This document shows positions 1 through 59,926 of a stretch of 64,000 nt of DNA, piece by piece. The notes under the pieces are model-generated. The model was not told the DNA's origin, made no database searches, and saw only the letters and a program-made list of their open reading frames with translations. A program made the translations under genes and the position numbers. Position 1 is the stretch's first letter; each line of letters opens with the position of its first letter. The stretch comes from Siniperca chuatsi (Eukaryota; Chordata; Actinopteri; Centrarchiformes; Sinipercidae): the NCBI RefSeq assembly GCF_020085105.1, contig NC_058064.1, forward strand, positions 14,119,001-14,183,000, given 5' to 3'.

Positions 1-647
1 GCTAGCAAGCTCACGCCTCACTTTTGATTTAACAAGCTAGCTGAAAGAAGCTTTCTCACGAGTCAAGTCAAGAGGTTTAAAGGCTTAAGAATGCCATGAA
101 AATATGGAAATACATCATAAGCGGTAAAGTACAAAAGTACTTGAAAAACTTAACTTTCATAACAAGCGTGAACAAACCTGAGACAGCCGTTCCGATCACC
201 GGTAGCCTGCATCTCTTTCATTGGTCGAAACTCGAGTTCAAAGTTTCTTTTCCGGTGTCCGGCAAGGTTTGAGCTAAGAAATGCATAATATTTGGTAGTT
301 AAATGTATTATTTAAGCGATATCTGTAGGTTGTTGGAATAAATTAAAGGCGACATATGTTGAACTAAACTACATTTTTATGAAAATAGTAACGCTATTTA
401 AAAAAAAAAGCCCTTTTTTAAGCTAGGTCTGTGCCAAACCTGTAACCATGGTAACTGCAGTTTGCGTCGAGCTGCTAGTACAGTACAACACAGAGAACTG
501 ACTTCTGGGTATTTTTAGGGTGAAGTTTTCTAGTGTCATTTTCACAACTTTTTAATCAGTTGTTTTTCACATTACAAAAATTGGCCGGTAAACAGCGTTT
601 CCTGTCGGTTCTGACAGCCATCTGCCAGCTGATGGAAGCTGTCACGG
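1..647. other. 5' flank of MORN2
   Basis: AT-rich DNA with a more CpG-containing stretch at about 170-260 that includes an inverted CCAAT motif near 219-223. It probably contains the MORN2 promoter, although no TATA box is evident. A possible short exon on the opposite strand (178-221) is listed separately. No other coding evidence is visible. Confidence 0.4.
178..221 (-). CDS. Possible divergent first coding exon (speculative)
   Basis: On the minus strand an ATG at 221-219 opens 14 codons (MKEMQATGDRNGCL, then a partial codon) ending at an AG|GTTTGT donor at 178. A CCAAT box overlaps the start and the stretch is CpG-richer than its surroundings, as in bidirectional promoters. The donor is weak, the peptide is not one I recognise, and the rest of any gene would lie off the left edge. 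This may equally be non-coding promoter DNA. Confidence 0.15.
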
Positions 648-1954
<1,307 letters not shown>

Positions 1955-2007
1955 GCAAAACAAGCATTATTGTACTGCACTGTATAAAACACTATGATAT
2001 ATTCTAC

Positions 2008-2013
2008 ATTAAA
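2008..2013 (+). promoter_or_regulatory. MORN2 poly(A) signal (ATTAAA)
   Basis: ATTAAA lies 54 nt after the MORN2 stop codon. It is the common variant signal, and no AATAAA is present closer. This predicts a very short 3' UTR. Confidence 0.45.
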
Positions 2014-3801
2014 ATGAAACTGTATTAGAAAAAACGCATCATCTATATTGTTACTGTACAAAATGCTGCTTTCATTGCACATTTTTGTTACTTGCTTACA
2101 CTTTGATTTAGTTGATTCTATGAAAAATAAGCATCATTTATCTCTCAAATCAAAAAAACACCCAACATTTTTCATTTCTCGCTGGTTGAACCGTATCTTG
2201 AATCTTATCAGGGTGAAGGATGAGTACAGGGGCAGTTTTGCATCATTACACCACCAGCCAATCACAGAGGGGCATATGCTCACGTCTCCGTCCACAACAG
2301 CTGTACCCGAACTGTTGGAACATTGGCCCGAGGAGCTGTGTGATGTGATGCGAGTGTGTGGTCAGTTTGACCTTCACTGTTGGTATATGTGTGTGTGTGT
2401 GTGTGTGTGTGCGTGTGTGTACACAGCTTTGTGTGTGAAACAGCTTTCCACCCTCTGTAACACTGCACAACTCCCTCAGCTAATGAATAATTACCTCACA
2501 AACAAACTGTTCAACATTGTTTAATAAGCAACTCTGATATTGTAATTTGTCATTCTATTGAATAATGCCTCTATGGATCTATAATTGCACATACCCCTGA
2601 ACAAATTCAGTACTGAGTATTTATCTAAACTATACAGATATGGAAATGTGTGTAACAAAAACATGTATATAATAACGTATATAATAGTAATAACATCCAT
2701 ACAATATTAAACACTTTCTGGTAAAATAAATACTATACCAGATACAAGACAGCTATTTTCATTGATTGTACAATTTTCAGATAAAATTTTTGTATTGCAA
2801 ACCTTGAGTGGTGATTTGAATGAAAAACCTTAAATATGATCACAAAGGTAACAACAATGAAATAAAAATAGAAAATGGCACTCAAATTTGGCACAAGATA
2901 CACAAAAATACATCTAAACTTGAACTATAACTGACATAAATACAAACTCACAATGAGTTATTGTGTTTAGTGAAAATGTACAGCCTATGTAGTAAATCTT
3001 TAGTGCTTCAGGTGGTATTTTAGTACAAGAATGTGAAGATAAATGTGTATTCATCACTACATGTAGTGAGCTAGATGATGGCAAGGAAGCTTTTAAAACT
3101 TTTGCAATATATTATCTCCATAAACCTGAGAATCTATAGAGTATACAATATTATTTTTTAAAGATTTCATCTTCCTGAAGAAGAAAAATAAATCCCTTGT
3201 AATGCAGAACAATGTGCCTGAAAAAGTACACTTCTGTGCTCGAAACATCATTAGACAAATGTTTAAATGTGTCTTGCACATTTCCACAGAGAAAACTGTT
3301 CTTGACCCCTGGAGTCAAGTAGATAACAATCTGAACAGAGCAAGAAAAATATGACCATGCTTTTTGTTTTCTGTGCTTGTTTCTGTGCTTCAGTTTTGGA
3401 CATTTCCAGGAAACACTTCAGAGCTCTCAACTCTGGAGCCCCGCTTAGGTAGCTGGATGTGAAGGAACGATAAAGTACAGTGAAGATGAACTAGAAAAAA
3501 CAGCACCATTTTTGTGACAGCTGTGTTCTTCCAAGCAAGGGTGGCAAAGTGCTCAACAAGGCCACCACCAAGGGGCTCAGTGGTTTACATATTGTGCTGT
3601 TATCGGGCAGGGGGTGGAAGCAGGGAGTCACAATTAACCTTTTAACAGAATTCCTGCTACATTTGCAAAAACAACCATTAGTCTTCATTCTAAAAGTCTT
3701 TTCTGTAAAACCGAAAAATAATGTTTGAAAGATAAAGCATAACTGTTGCTTTATTAAGTTTTCCAGTGTGGCGCCTTTGCCTCATTATGGTACGCCAAAC
3801 T

Positions 3802-3887
3802 GTAATGGGCTCATTACTGCCCCCTGAAGCCAGAGGGTAGACAACATTCCCCCAAATGGCCACAAGGGGCAACTATGAGCCCATTAC
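3802..3887. repeat. 86-nt imperfect hairpin (pre-miRNA-like or mini-MITE)
   Basis: GTAATGGGCTCAT at 3802-3814 is perfectly complementary to ATGAGCCCATTAC at 3875-3887. Pairing continues inward after a 3-nt internal loop with TGCCCC/GGGGCA, then TG/CA and GCCA/TGGC, leaving a terminal loop of about 24 nt. It may be a microRNA-like precursor or a very small palindromic transposon remnant. Confidence 0.5.
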
Positions 3888-3986
3888 ACACTTGAAAACA
3901 TACTTCAACAAGCCACACAAAGGTGAGATTTATGTTTTACCAGAAGTGGTTTCAAACAGTATTTTAGCTTTTAAAAGAGAAAATAC

Positions 3987-4291
3987 TTAAAGGATGAAGA
4001 CTTGGTCCAGTATGTAGGATTTAGTGGCATGTAGTGGTGAAATTGCAGTTTGCAACCATTAGAATACCTCTCGCCTTCCCCTCCCCTTTCAAGCATATAG
4101 GAGAAACTACGGTGGCAGCGAAACTTGCGAAATACGAGAATGGCCCAATCTAGAGCCAGTGTTTGGTTTGTCCATTCTGGGCTACTGTAGAAACATGGCA
4201 GTTCTTATTTTCAGGTGATTATACACTAATGAAAACATACTTTTTTACATTTCTGCCAATAGCTCCTAAATGTTACACACTCAACCTTTAA
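3987..4291. mobile_element. Interspersed fish repeat with TTAAAGG termini (MITE-like)
   Basis: Begins TTAAAGG..GTCCAGTATGTAGGATTTAGTG and ends ..TAAATGTTACACACTCAACCTTTAA, so the ends form an inverted TTAAAGG(T). Internal sequence such as GAGCCAGTGTTTGGTTTGTCC and GGGCTACTGTAGAAACATGG matches, from memory, a highly repeated non-autonomous element of percomorph genomes. No coding capacity. Confidence 0.6.
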
Positions 4292-5495
4292 CTGGTTGTT
4301 TTGGTAACTGTACATTTGGTTAATGATCCCACACCCGTTAAAGAGCAGAGCACATGGAACCATAACGGGACTTCATGTGAACATGAACAAATCCTGGATG
4401 ACATCAGTTATTACAGATGTGGTTCTGTGATTTCTGGATTTGAAATTCAAAGATATCGAAGTGTCTAAAATACCTAGAATAGCAAGGATTCTATACTACG
4501 TAATGTTTCTATTTTAAAAGAGAACAAATAGGATACAGTTTCTTCCAGAAGATTCTTATAGTTTCTTACTCCAAACCATCCTCTCCACATCTGTCCATTT
4601 TCATTTACTGTTTTCTCTTCCTGCACACACACACACACACACACACTTTTTACGTTCACAAACAAACCCATTCACTTACAGCTGGTATATTTCTTTTTTT
4701 GGTGAAAGATCACTATGCCATTTGTGGAAATAGCTCCCACCTCTACATTTGGACTATCAAAAATGACCCTGTGGTTTGCTTCCAAAATGCCTTGTTTTTC
4801 TCTAGAAAATACATAAGAAAAACTTTCAAATCCATCACCAACAAACAACAACCCAATACCTACAGTAGGCTTTGTGAGAAAATAAAAAAGACATAAACTG
4901 ATTAGAAATCATTTAGATTTACATCTTCAATCAAATAAAAAGATTTATCATAAAATGTTTAACCACACACACTGATACAAATAAAACAGGAAAACATCAC
5001 TAAGGAGTCAAAAAAGCACCAATATTTTAAAAAGGGGGACATATAAATTGACAAAGTGATGAAGATATTTTTGTTGTGTAACACAACACCAGTATAACTG
5101 GCCGAAATGGTCTCCTGCTACAGCGGTTTCTTATTAACAGCTACCTCTGTTCTTGCCTGTCACGTCCATGTGTGTTCACAGTAGTCATAGGCACATGTTA
5201 GAGTCAATTGTGTGTGTGGCATCTATTTGCCGAGCTCTCAGTAGGAATCTCCATTTTACCCTTCATCTTCCGTCTTCTCCCATCACTGCCGGGTAGGTGG
5301 CTTCTCCGTCTCCAGCTTCTTTCTCCTTACCCTCCCCCATCCCTTCATCACCCCCCAAATTCCTCCCTCCTCCTCTCCTCGGACTCCATTTTTGCAGTAA
5401 GAACACACCCTAAAACCACTCCGACAGGCTCGTATGTGACCTCTCCACTGCCACGTTCCCACCCAACTCTCTCCGACCCTCTCCCTCCCCCTCCA

Positions 5496-33600
<28,105 letters not shown>

Positions 33601-33830
33601 CTTTCTCGGTCGGCTCACTTCCTCCTCCGCGGATAGTGCATACCGGTCCGTTGGTAGAGCTAAGACTGCACCGCACCAGGAAAAGCACCGGCTCCGAAGC
33701 CCAAGTTGAAGATCTCCTCCTCCTACTCCTCCTGCTGCTATCCCCCCACCCGACCCCGAGTCTGCTTGGTTCGCCGTCCCTGTGCGCCCCGAGAGGGCGG
33801 GGTTGGAGAGTCGTCATGTCAGAGTAGAGG
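33601..33830 (-). promoter_or_regulatory. STRIP2 promoter and 5' UTR, GC-rich
   Basis: GC- and CpG-rich compared with its surroundings, with an SP1-type GC box GGGCGGGG at 33795-33802 and no evident TATA box, as expected for a CpG-island promoter directly upstream of exon 1. The transcription start cannot be placed from sequence alone. Confidence 0.6.
33615..33641 (-). CDS. Upstream ORF of STRIP2 (8 codons)
   Basis: ATG at 33641-33639 with G at -3 opens MHYPRRRK and stops at TGA (33617-33615), 14 nt before the main ATG. It matters only if transcription starts above 33641. It is in a different frame from STRIP2. Confidence 0.35.
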   Translation of the reverse strand: MHYPRRRK

Positions 33831-36749
33831 AGCATCAGCTGACTACATGAAAGTGAAGCGACGTGGTGTTGTTTTATACAGTCTATGGGTGTTACATAGG
33901 GTCAGTGTACTAATTTAGAGGCTTGATGGTCAGGGTTAAATACTCGTAACTCCCAAGATGTCACCTTGGAGATACGAGGATTTGGCCTCACAGTGTTCCC
34001 TCCCTCCCACATGATCCTCAAAATAGGTCAAAATGGTGATCCTATAAATATGTTAGAAAGATATACAGGTGTATAGGAAAATAAAAGTATAGATGAAAAG
34101 TAAAGTCATGCTGGGATTTGTTGGGTCTCTGTAAATAATATTATAAAGAGTACAGTCTAGACCTGCTCTATAGGAAAAGTGCAATGAGATAACTTCTGTT
34201 ATGAATTGACACTATATAAATAAAACTGAATTGAATCAAACATTTTAAAGTCCTGATGTTTACTTTTACATGCAGTCAAGGTCTGGAAAACTCACCAACC
34301 TCATCCCACCTTAAAATATAAACCAGACAGAAATGATTTTTGTCTATCAGTCTGTGTTCTTGAGCAAGCTGGGGTTGTACAGCACTGACATAATTTTAGG
34401 TGTGCTCAATACTGACTGCAAATTGAAAGAATTATTTGTATGTCAATGTTGCAACAAACTAAAACTACACTAACAGTGTAATAAAATAATACAGTGTGTT
34501 CCCCTGCCTGGTACTAATATGAACAAGCTGATATGGAAAATGGAAGTATAAAAATTAAGATTAAAACCCACCAACTGTAAAAAACAAAAACAAAAAAGGG
34601 TATGAAGCAGGTCAAACTGTGTAACAGATATAAATTGTAAATCTGTAATTTGGTGCCTTTTTAGGTTGATTATTAATCATTGTCGACCTTACACAAAAAC
34701 AAAAAAGTGTAGATACTGCACTTAATCTAAAGGGCGCAGGGAAAACTGTATCTACAAGTGTGTTTGTGTTTCTGCATCAGTTTTCTTGTCTGTTTAAACT
34801 AGATTAATAAATTAATCTTATTCAATACGTGAATATGTGATAAAAGGTAGCTTACTCTCAGATATATATATTGTATTACAAACTAAATAACTTGTATGTT
34901 GAAGCAGCAAAATTGGAAACAGGTAGGGAAAAGTGGGTAAATTAGCTTTAGCTAAGGCTATCTCACCAGCTAGCCTTAACTAGCTAGCCAGAGTGTGATC
35001 ACTCGCTGCGGTTTGGTTTTTACCTCTGTTTTGTAGTTCTAGCTAATTGCTGTTTTTTCCCCAGAAGTGGCATCTATCTTATATATAAGATATATATTTT
35101 ATATGCTAAAACTGATGTCAAAAAGTCACATTCTGGTCTTATTGGCCAAATATTTGGTTACTGCGTTTTGGCTTTGTAGGGTAGTGTAGTTGGGGGTACC
35201 TGCTCCATATGCTGGTAGAAAAATACTGTGGAAGAAATTTATGGTAACAAAGAAATTCTAATGTTGAGCTTGACATGTAGTTGACCTGAGATGACTCAGT
35301 GCCCTTCAGATTAGATATGTTTTATGTTCGGAGGTGCCAGCATGTCCGAAGCTATAGATAAAATGGACCTTGGAGAGTTTCCAGGCTCCCTTGATAGTAA
35401 TGAACTGAGACACACTTTGACTTGCAGTTCCCCATAATTATTTTTCTTTCTCCCTCCCATATAGCATAAGACCAGTTGTTATGCTATCTGCTGACTTTAA
35501 GTTTTTGGTATGTGTGCATGCATACATGCTGTATACCAAGATCTTCTCTGCTGACAGATATGTGTTGTAATAAACTTATATATTCAAGTAGGAACAACTG
35601 GGGCTCATTTATTCTTTTTTTCATCGAGTGAAGATCGACCAGAAGTTTTCTACATCAAATACCAACCACCAAAATTTACCAGCTTTGGCTGATGGATGAT
35701 GTTTCCTGCCAGCTGTGTCAAACTGAATTAACATTAAACAAGATTTTCTCCGTGGTAATAAAATATCTGGTACCACAGTCTGCTGTCAGGGGATCAGTTC
35801 ATGTGTCTGCATCTTAATTTGTGCGACTCCCCCTGTTTAAATGTGAGGTGGAGGTGCCCCCCCCCAGGCAGCCATTTCCCCTCCTGTCACCCTCCCTTAA
35901 GAGGGGCAAGTGAATTATTGATATGTGGAGGTGGGGGTTGGTGTGTAGGTTGCCACACACACTCCTACCTACCAACACACACACAAACCCCTGTGACTGT
36001 GAAAACCACTTAAGATGACATGATTGGATCGTACAGTTGAATGTAGGCATGAGCTTCTGGTGGAACGTGACCACATGGCAGGGTAGCAGGGGGTGTGAGG
36101 GGGCAAGTTCACGATTAAATAATTATTCACTGGTGGTTGAATCAATTTAGACTCAAGTCTGACAAAGCTATACATCCAATAAAACAGATAATTTACAAAG
36201 ACATCATTGATATGCTGTAGATGAGTTGTAGCAGTGAAGAGGTTTAAAATTGGACACTGGCATCTATGACTGTGGAACTCTTCAGCAAAGCTTTCAAAAT
36301 ATGAAGGTAAATTAAGTGTTAAAAACATTCTTGTGCAGCAGATTCAAATTCTGGAAACAGTTTAGGCACAAAACAGGACTAAAAAACAGCATTTTGAGAG
36401 TATCTTGCCTCTTCATTGTGATGTAATTCCTGTTGACATACAGTAGGATGTTTGGCCAGGATACAATGAAAATGTAATAATTCAAAAGTGTAAACCAATA
36501 GGACATCAATAAGGGACAAACGTTGTATTTGATAGAAGTCAGATTGTTAAAAATGTTATTTCTGCGGTTTGTTTGGTTATGCCGTTTATTTTGAGGTGCA
36601 CCATACGGTAACCATTAACAATACAGTTTTAAAAGAAGATAAATGAAGTTTGGAAGAATACCATTTTCTAACTACTACATGAAAAAGGTGGCAAATAAAT
36701 TAGAAAATGCATTTTACTTGAAATGTACAACCGAAGGAGTACAATTTAG

Positions 36750-37074
36750 TAGCGCACTTCCAAGAAGTTGGGGGTGGTCAAAATCAAAGCAGCAGGAGCC
36801 AAGATATCCTGACGTTCAGTCCCAGTATGGGTCAAGCATAAAAAAAATGCTGGATCCAACAATTCCCATGATGCTACTTGATAGCTTTCTGTTATAAATG
36901 TGTAGTCTCCAAGCCCAAGCTGAACCCTGGTGACACCATCGGGGTTATTTTCTCAGACTTAAGATAGCTCCTCCGGATCTACAGAAGAAATTATACAATT
37001 ATTTTCATACACTCATTAGTACTTGACATGAGGAATTAGACCTTGTTTATTATTGGTGGAGTGCCCTTTTAAAA
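36750..37074. mobile_element. Family D MITE-like repeat, copy 2
   Basis: Shares CAATTCCCATGATGCTA, GGATCCAAC and the TTAAGATAGCTCC area with copy 1 in reverse, and ends GGTGGAGTGCCCTTTTAAAA. Confidence 0.55.
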
Positions 37075-38125
37075 CTATGCTGTAATGAAGCCTCTGAAGC
37101 TTTTGCAGGAATTCTTTGTAAAAAACAAAATATTTCCTTAAAATCCAGCATTTAAAAATCTACAGATAAGAGTATTTAAATGGAGGAAATTATCTTTTCG
37201 CAAACTGAAAATACTTTTATCTATACTTCAAAATATGTTTCTGTCAAACGGTTTTAAATTTTGAATTTTTAAAGGGGAAGAAACAAACATGTCATGAGAG
37301 AAAAAGTGCAGACATTTGTAAATCTTTCAATCCTTGTTTGGATTGTATAAATGACATAACAACATCTTATTCTATATGCGTCAAACTACCCATTTAATCC
37401 TGTGGTGCTGATTTGTGTGTCAAGAATAAGTAAGGGCTCACAGCCAGCTGGACTCGGTCAGAGATGTCCCCGTCTGATCACTGCGGCTCTGACAGACTTT
37501 GGCAGCTGCATACATGGGCTCCCCTTCCCCCAACACACATAAACACAGCTACTCAGAAATCAATCCACTATCATAACACACAACAAACCGCTACATAAGG
37601 ACAAAGTGGGTGATTATGTGTTGAAAAGCAGCATTTTTTTTGAGTCAAATGTGTTTGTAGAAATCAAGGAGAACTCACAAAATGGTTACAATTTTTTACA
37701 TCTTTATTCATTAAGATTACAGATTTTTTTTTTTATTATTGCTCATCATCTACCATTATCACTTGCAATATTTAAACATAGGGTTTTTTTTCTTTATTAG
37801 ACAACTTAAAACATGTTTGAGAATTTTGCCAGTTTGCACTGCATGAGGATTTACAACAATAAATACAGGAGTGGATTCTTCTTTTACCTTCCTATACTTT
37901 TAAAGGTTGTCATATCTGTATATAGTATGTATATACATATACGATGCTGGTGTCATCCCCCGCCCACCCATGTGTTGGTCAACTTACAGCTGACAAAAAA
38001 AAAAATAAAATAAAAAATAAAAGGTTTCTCCCCCTAACGCACAGGCTAGGATCCTGAGGCAGCTGTTAACGAAGCAACCATTGCCTACAAAAAAAGGATG
38101 TGTACAAACACAGAAAGACATGTAG

Positions 38126-38126
<1 letters not shown>

Positions 38127-38154
<28 letters not shown>
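38127..38154. repeat. (CA)n microsatellite
   Basis: 28 bp of CA repeats in the STRIP2-AHCYL2 spacer. Confidence 0.95.
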
Positions 38155-38158
<4 letters not shown>

Positions 38159-38484
38159 GTCATCATCTATAATCACGTCAGCTTTCTCTCAAGAGGTCAT
38201 ATATTCTTTAAACACACATTCACACTTACAAAAGGGGGAAAATAACTACACTGACAACAGGTCACACTTCTATAAGAGGGGATTCTCAACAGCACAAGGA
38301 GACAGAAATGCACACACATTGGCAGGGAAATATGCAACATTGAGGTTGCATGGGCTATGACACAGTGTAGGATCTTGTCATTACATGGCGGCATATAGGC
38401 GTACACTATAGGTTTATCGGAGAGGTTCCTACACAGCTTTAAAATGTCAATTTCTTTAGACTAATGTGTTTTTACCAAATTTAT

Positions 38485-38903
38485 CAGGAAGGACATTTTG
38501 GGAAATATCCTTATATTCGCTTTCTTGTCGAGAGTTAGATGAGAAGATCAATACCACTCATGTCTATGCAGTAAATATGTAGATGGGGCCAACCACTGGT
38601 TAGCTTCGCTTAGCATAAAGACTGGAAGCAGAGGAAAATAGCTAGCCTGGCTCTCTCCAAAGGTAACAAAATCCACCTACAAGCACCTTTAAAGCTCACT
38701 AATTGACATGTTACGTCTGTTTTGTTTCATTTGCTTTAGAGGTGCTGGTACTTGGATTTTGTTACCTTTTTACCTTTACGCTAACTAAGCTAACTGGTAG
38801 CTGGCTTCAGCAACATATTTATCGTATCAGCATGAGTGGTTTTCTCAAATCTCTGCAAGAAAGCAAATAAGGGCATATCCCAAAATGTCGAACTATTCCT
38901 TTA
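38485..38903. mobile_element. Palindromic MITE-like family A, copy 3
   Basis: Left GGACATTTTGGGAAATATCC, TCGAGAGTTAGATGAGAAGA; right ..CATATCCCAAAATGTCGAAC then TATTCCTTTA. The inner TTAGCTTCGCTTAGCATAAAG is matched in reverse by ACGCTAACTAAGCTAACTGG. About 420 bp, nearly full length. Confidence 0.85.
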
Positions 38904-39100
38904 AAGACTTTGGCTGGCATTAAATATTATGTACAGTGATGAGATTACTCAAAATGTCACACAAAAACAAAATTGCATGAAATACGTAGGCATATTTGTA
39001 TTTATTCAACTGGTAAACAAAGCTTTTTGTGCTCCTCCTGTTCAAAAGCTATAAAATGATCACATTTATTTTCCATATAAAGTACAGTAAATTTTCAGAC

Positions 39101-39341
39101 CTGGATAATGAGCTACTGTATGTGTGTGTTTAAGCCTTTGATCCCTCTCTGTGAGAGTAGAGCTGGCAGCATCTATCAGCAGGTTAACAGAGAATCTGAT
39201 TGGATCAGGTGCAGAGCCGGCATAGCGGCGGGACTGCACTTGGCTGTCAGGTGAAATGACTGTCAGGACTTTCTAATTTTCACCGTCGGGTCAGCTGGGG
39301 ACGAGCTGCCGAGGTTGACGACTGTGCAGCTCATTATCCCG
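39101..39341. repeat. Inverted repeat arms about 240 bp apart
   Basis: CTGGATAATGAGCTAC at 39101-39116 faces GCAGCTCATTATCCCGG at about 39325-39341. The intervening DNA is more GC-rich than its surroundings and not itself palindromic. Origin unknown. Confidence 0.35.
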
Positions 39342-40857
39342 GTAGAATCTAAGCCTTTCAGGTGGGGAAGAAGAAACTAAAAAATATCGATAGCACGCCA
39401 TGTTTGGAAATCTTTAAAAAAGGTGAAAAACCCCATGAAAGGTAAATGTGTTTCTTGGATGGAAAGAAAATAAATCATGGTGGAATTCAGATCCCAGACT
39501 GTATTTTTTAAGCTGAACCCCTTGACTATATCTGTGAGTACCAAAGAGTTGTGGTGTGTATGGTAAGTACAGTAAATCTTAACAGCACCATACTTTTCAA
39601 TGAGGACCTGATTGAACACATCTGCTTAAGTACCTGGCATCAAATTGCTGCACATTTGGTATCTCTGTAGATATTTTCTGTCACAGTATTCAAAATGAGG
39701 GTTTAGTACATTTATTACACTTATCATTAGAACATTTAATTGCTTATCTTTATGACATATGTTGATTTTTTTTCCAAAAGTAATGATATCAGAGGGCGCA
39801 GGAGAGGAAAAGATAGAAAAATCTTAATTTCAATATAAATATCTAAATATACAGTATACCCCTTGTAATGATTCGACAACCTGCCATGCTTGTATAGTCA
39901 TTCTTGGTAAAGGAAAAGACCAAATGAAAAGGTTAGCTCTCACTAGCTTGAAATACTTTTCATTATTTCAACACTGGCGTCTTGTGAGCAGCTGGAAGCC
40001 GAGAAAAAAGCAGCCAATGAGATGGTTTCACTGTGGCTTTGAGTGACAGGTGGGAAGAACCGGTCACCATCCAGTCATACTTAAAAAAATTACAAACTAC
40101 AGGCTGATCCGAAGGGACAGAATGCATAAAAAAATGTTTAAAAACAGACAACGGTGAATCGCAATGACACAATCAAATAAAAGACATGATGATTGGACCC
40201 TGAGATCCCGCCTAACCCCATCCCACTAGGTCTAACCCCACCCTCGCAATATTACACAAGAGAAAAACAAAAAACATGATCACAAGTAGAAAAGAAAAGA
40301 CAACAAAAAAAAGGACAGGAACAAAATGTCTGTCACTAAATCTTCAAAAGGTCATCTCCATTCACACAGATTTTTTTTTTTTAAATCAAGTTTTTTGTTT
40401 TATATAGTATATATCTTTTTAGCATCAATAATTTCATCTTTAATAGTTAAACAATAAAAGATCTGGCAAAGTGAAGGGAGGATGGAGAATGTACATACAA
40501 CTTGACACACAAATAAGCGCCTAAAGAGAAAGAGATTATGATGGTGAAATGACAAGTAGAAGGGAAGTAAAACATCTTCCAGAAAAAGATGCCGGGGAGC
40601 TAGCTAGTGGCGAATGGCAGAGTTAGAGTTAATGTTATCATTATTATTGTCGAGCATGAATAAATAAAACGACTGCCATAAGCGCAGGGTAAGCCCCCAC
40701 CCCCACCCCCCAGGCTTGGTCAGAGCCCCCCTCCGAATATAAAGCAGGCGTGTTGACTATTCTGTCCATCCTTTCCTCTGTCCTCCTCCTCTCCCTCTAT
40801 GAATCTGTGCGATTCATGTATTGTATTTGTATTTCTTCATCCAACCCCAACACTGGT

Positions 40858-59007
<18,150 letters not shown>

Positions 59008-59611
59008 TGCCGCATGTGTGTGGGGGTGTGTGATGAAGTTGCAAGTATGGTGAGTGTCTGATTCAAGGCCTTGTGCATTGAGGGGACCTCGTCTTTCAAG
59101 ATCTGATCATTTCATTCTACCTCCTCTGCTTCCTTTTAGCCTCTGTTTTCCTGCAATCCAGCCCAAACTGATCCAACCATGTGCCAGCAAACACAATGCA
59201 ATGAATTGTTTCCCCTTCCATTCACTTCCTCCCTCCCTCCCTCTCTCCCACCTCTGTATTCTTGTTTAATTGTTGATTGTTCAAGAGATTGGGGTCCATG
59301 AATTGCTGGTATCAAAACCGAAGCTAAACTTTGCCCCTGCTGACCCAAGATGGTTATGATGTGTAGTATTAGGACTGGGTATTAAAAACGTGATGGAAAA
59401 CTACTGAATACTAAATATATTGCTCAAAATCTAGGGTGGGACTCCATGGAATTATTAAAATGTATCCCAAATTGGAGCACAAAAGAACAACTTGTTGTCT
59501 TATTAACTTTCTACCAGAAAGCCTCTGGAGTCCTGGCCAGTGATAAAAACATTACATTACACACAAAAACACTCATTAATCAAGCCATAATATACAAAAG
59601 GGAGCGGTAAA

Positions 59612-59926
59612 CCTAAAAGTCTATAACAATGCTAGCAGCTCTGTGAGGCTATAGGCGCTTTGAGCTAAATTCATTAGCATGCTAACATGCTCGCAATGAC
59701 AACGCTAACATGCTGATGTAGCGAATGTTTAACATGTACACCATCTTAGTTAAGTGTGTTAGCATACTAACATTTGCTAATTAGCACTAAACACAAACTA
59801 CAGCTGAGGCTGATGGGAATCTTTGTTGTGCAGGTATGTGGTCACAAACCAAAGTTTTGGACAAACTGAACCAAAGTGGCGGGCTGACATTTCAATCCGT
59901 AAATGCTGCTAGGGTGGCTAAAAAAC
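59612..59926. mobile_element. Family C interspersed repeat, copy 3
   Basis: From CTAAAAGTCTATAACAATGC, GCTAGCAGCTCTGTGAGG, through CATTAGCATGCTAACATGCT and GTTAGCATACTAACATTTGC to GCTAGGGTGGCTAAAAA. Shares both ends with copy 1 and the middle with copy 2. Confidence 0.8.

Larger units (their letters stand above)
1955..5495. other. Convergent intergenic region and STRIP2 3' UTR
   Basis: Lies between the MORN2 stop (plus) and the STRIP2 stop (minus). The part next to 5495 is very pyrimidine-rich on the plus strand (5230-5400) and is presumably STRIP2 3' UTR. Candidate minus-strand AATAAA at 3750-3755 (TTTATT on plus). It holds (GT)n at 2389-2420, (CA)n at 4624-4646, a hairpin at 3802-3887 and a MITE at 3987-4291. 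No coding exon was recognised. Confidence 0.5.
33831..40857. other. Spacer between STRIP2 promoter and AHCYL2 stop, including AHCYL2 3' UTR
   Basis: 7 kb without coding exons. The part next to 40857 is presumably AHCYL2 3' UTR; candidate minus-strand AATAAA signals read TTTATT on plus at 39711-39716, 39065-39070 and 39001-39006. It holds a family D repeat (36750-37074), (CA)n at 38127-38154 and a family A MITE (38485-38903). The segment 33900-36700 was not recognised. Confidence 0.5.

Noticed and set aside
449..520. ATG at 449 (ACCATGGT) as the MORN2 start
   Set aside because: Good initiation context, but the frame stops soon and no donor in the right phase joins it to the acceptor at 757.
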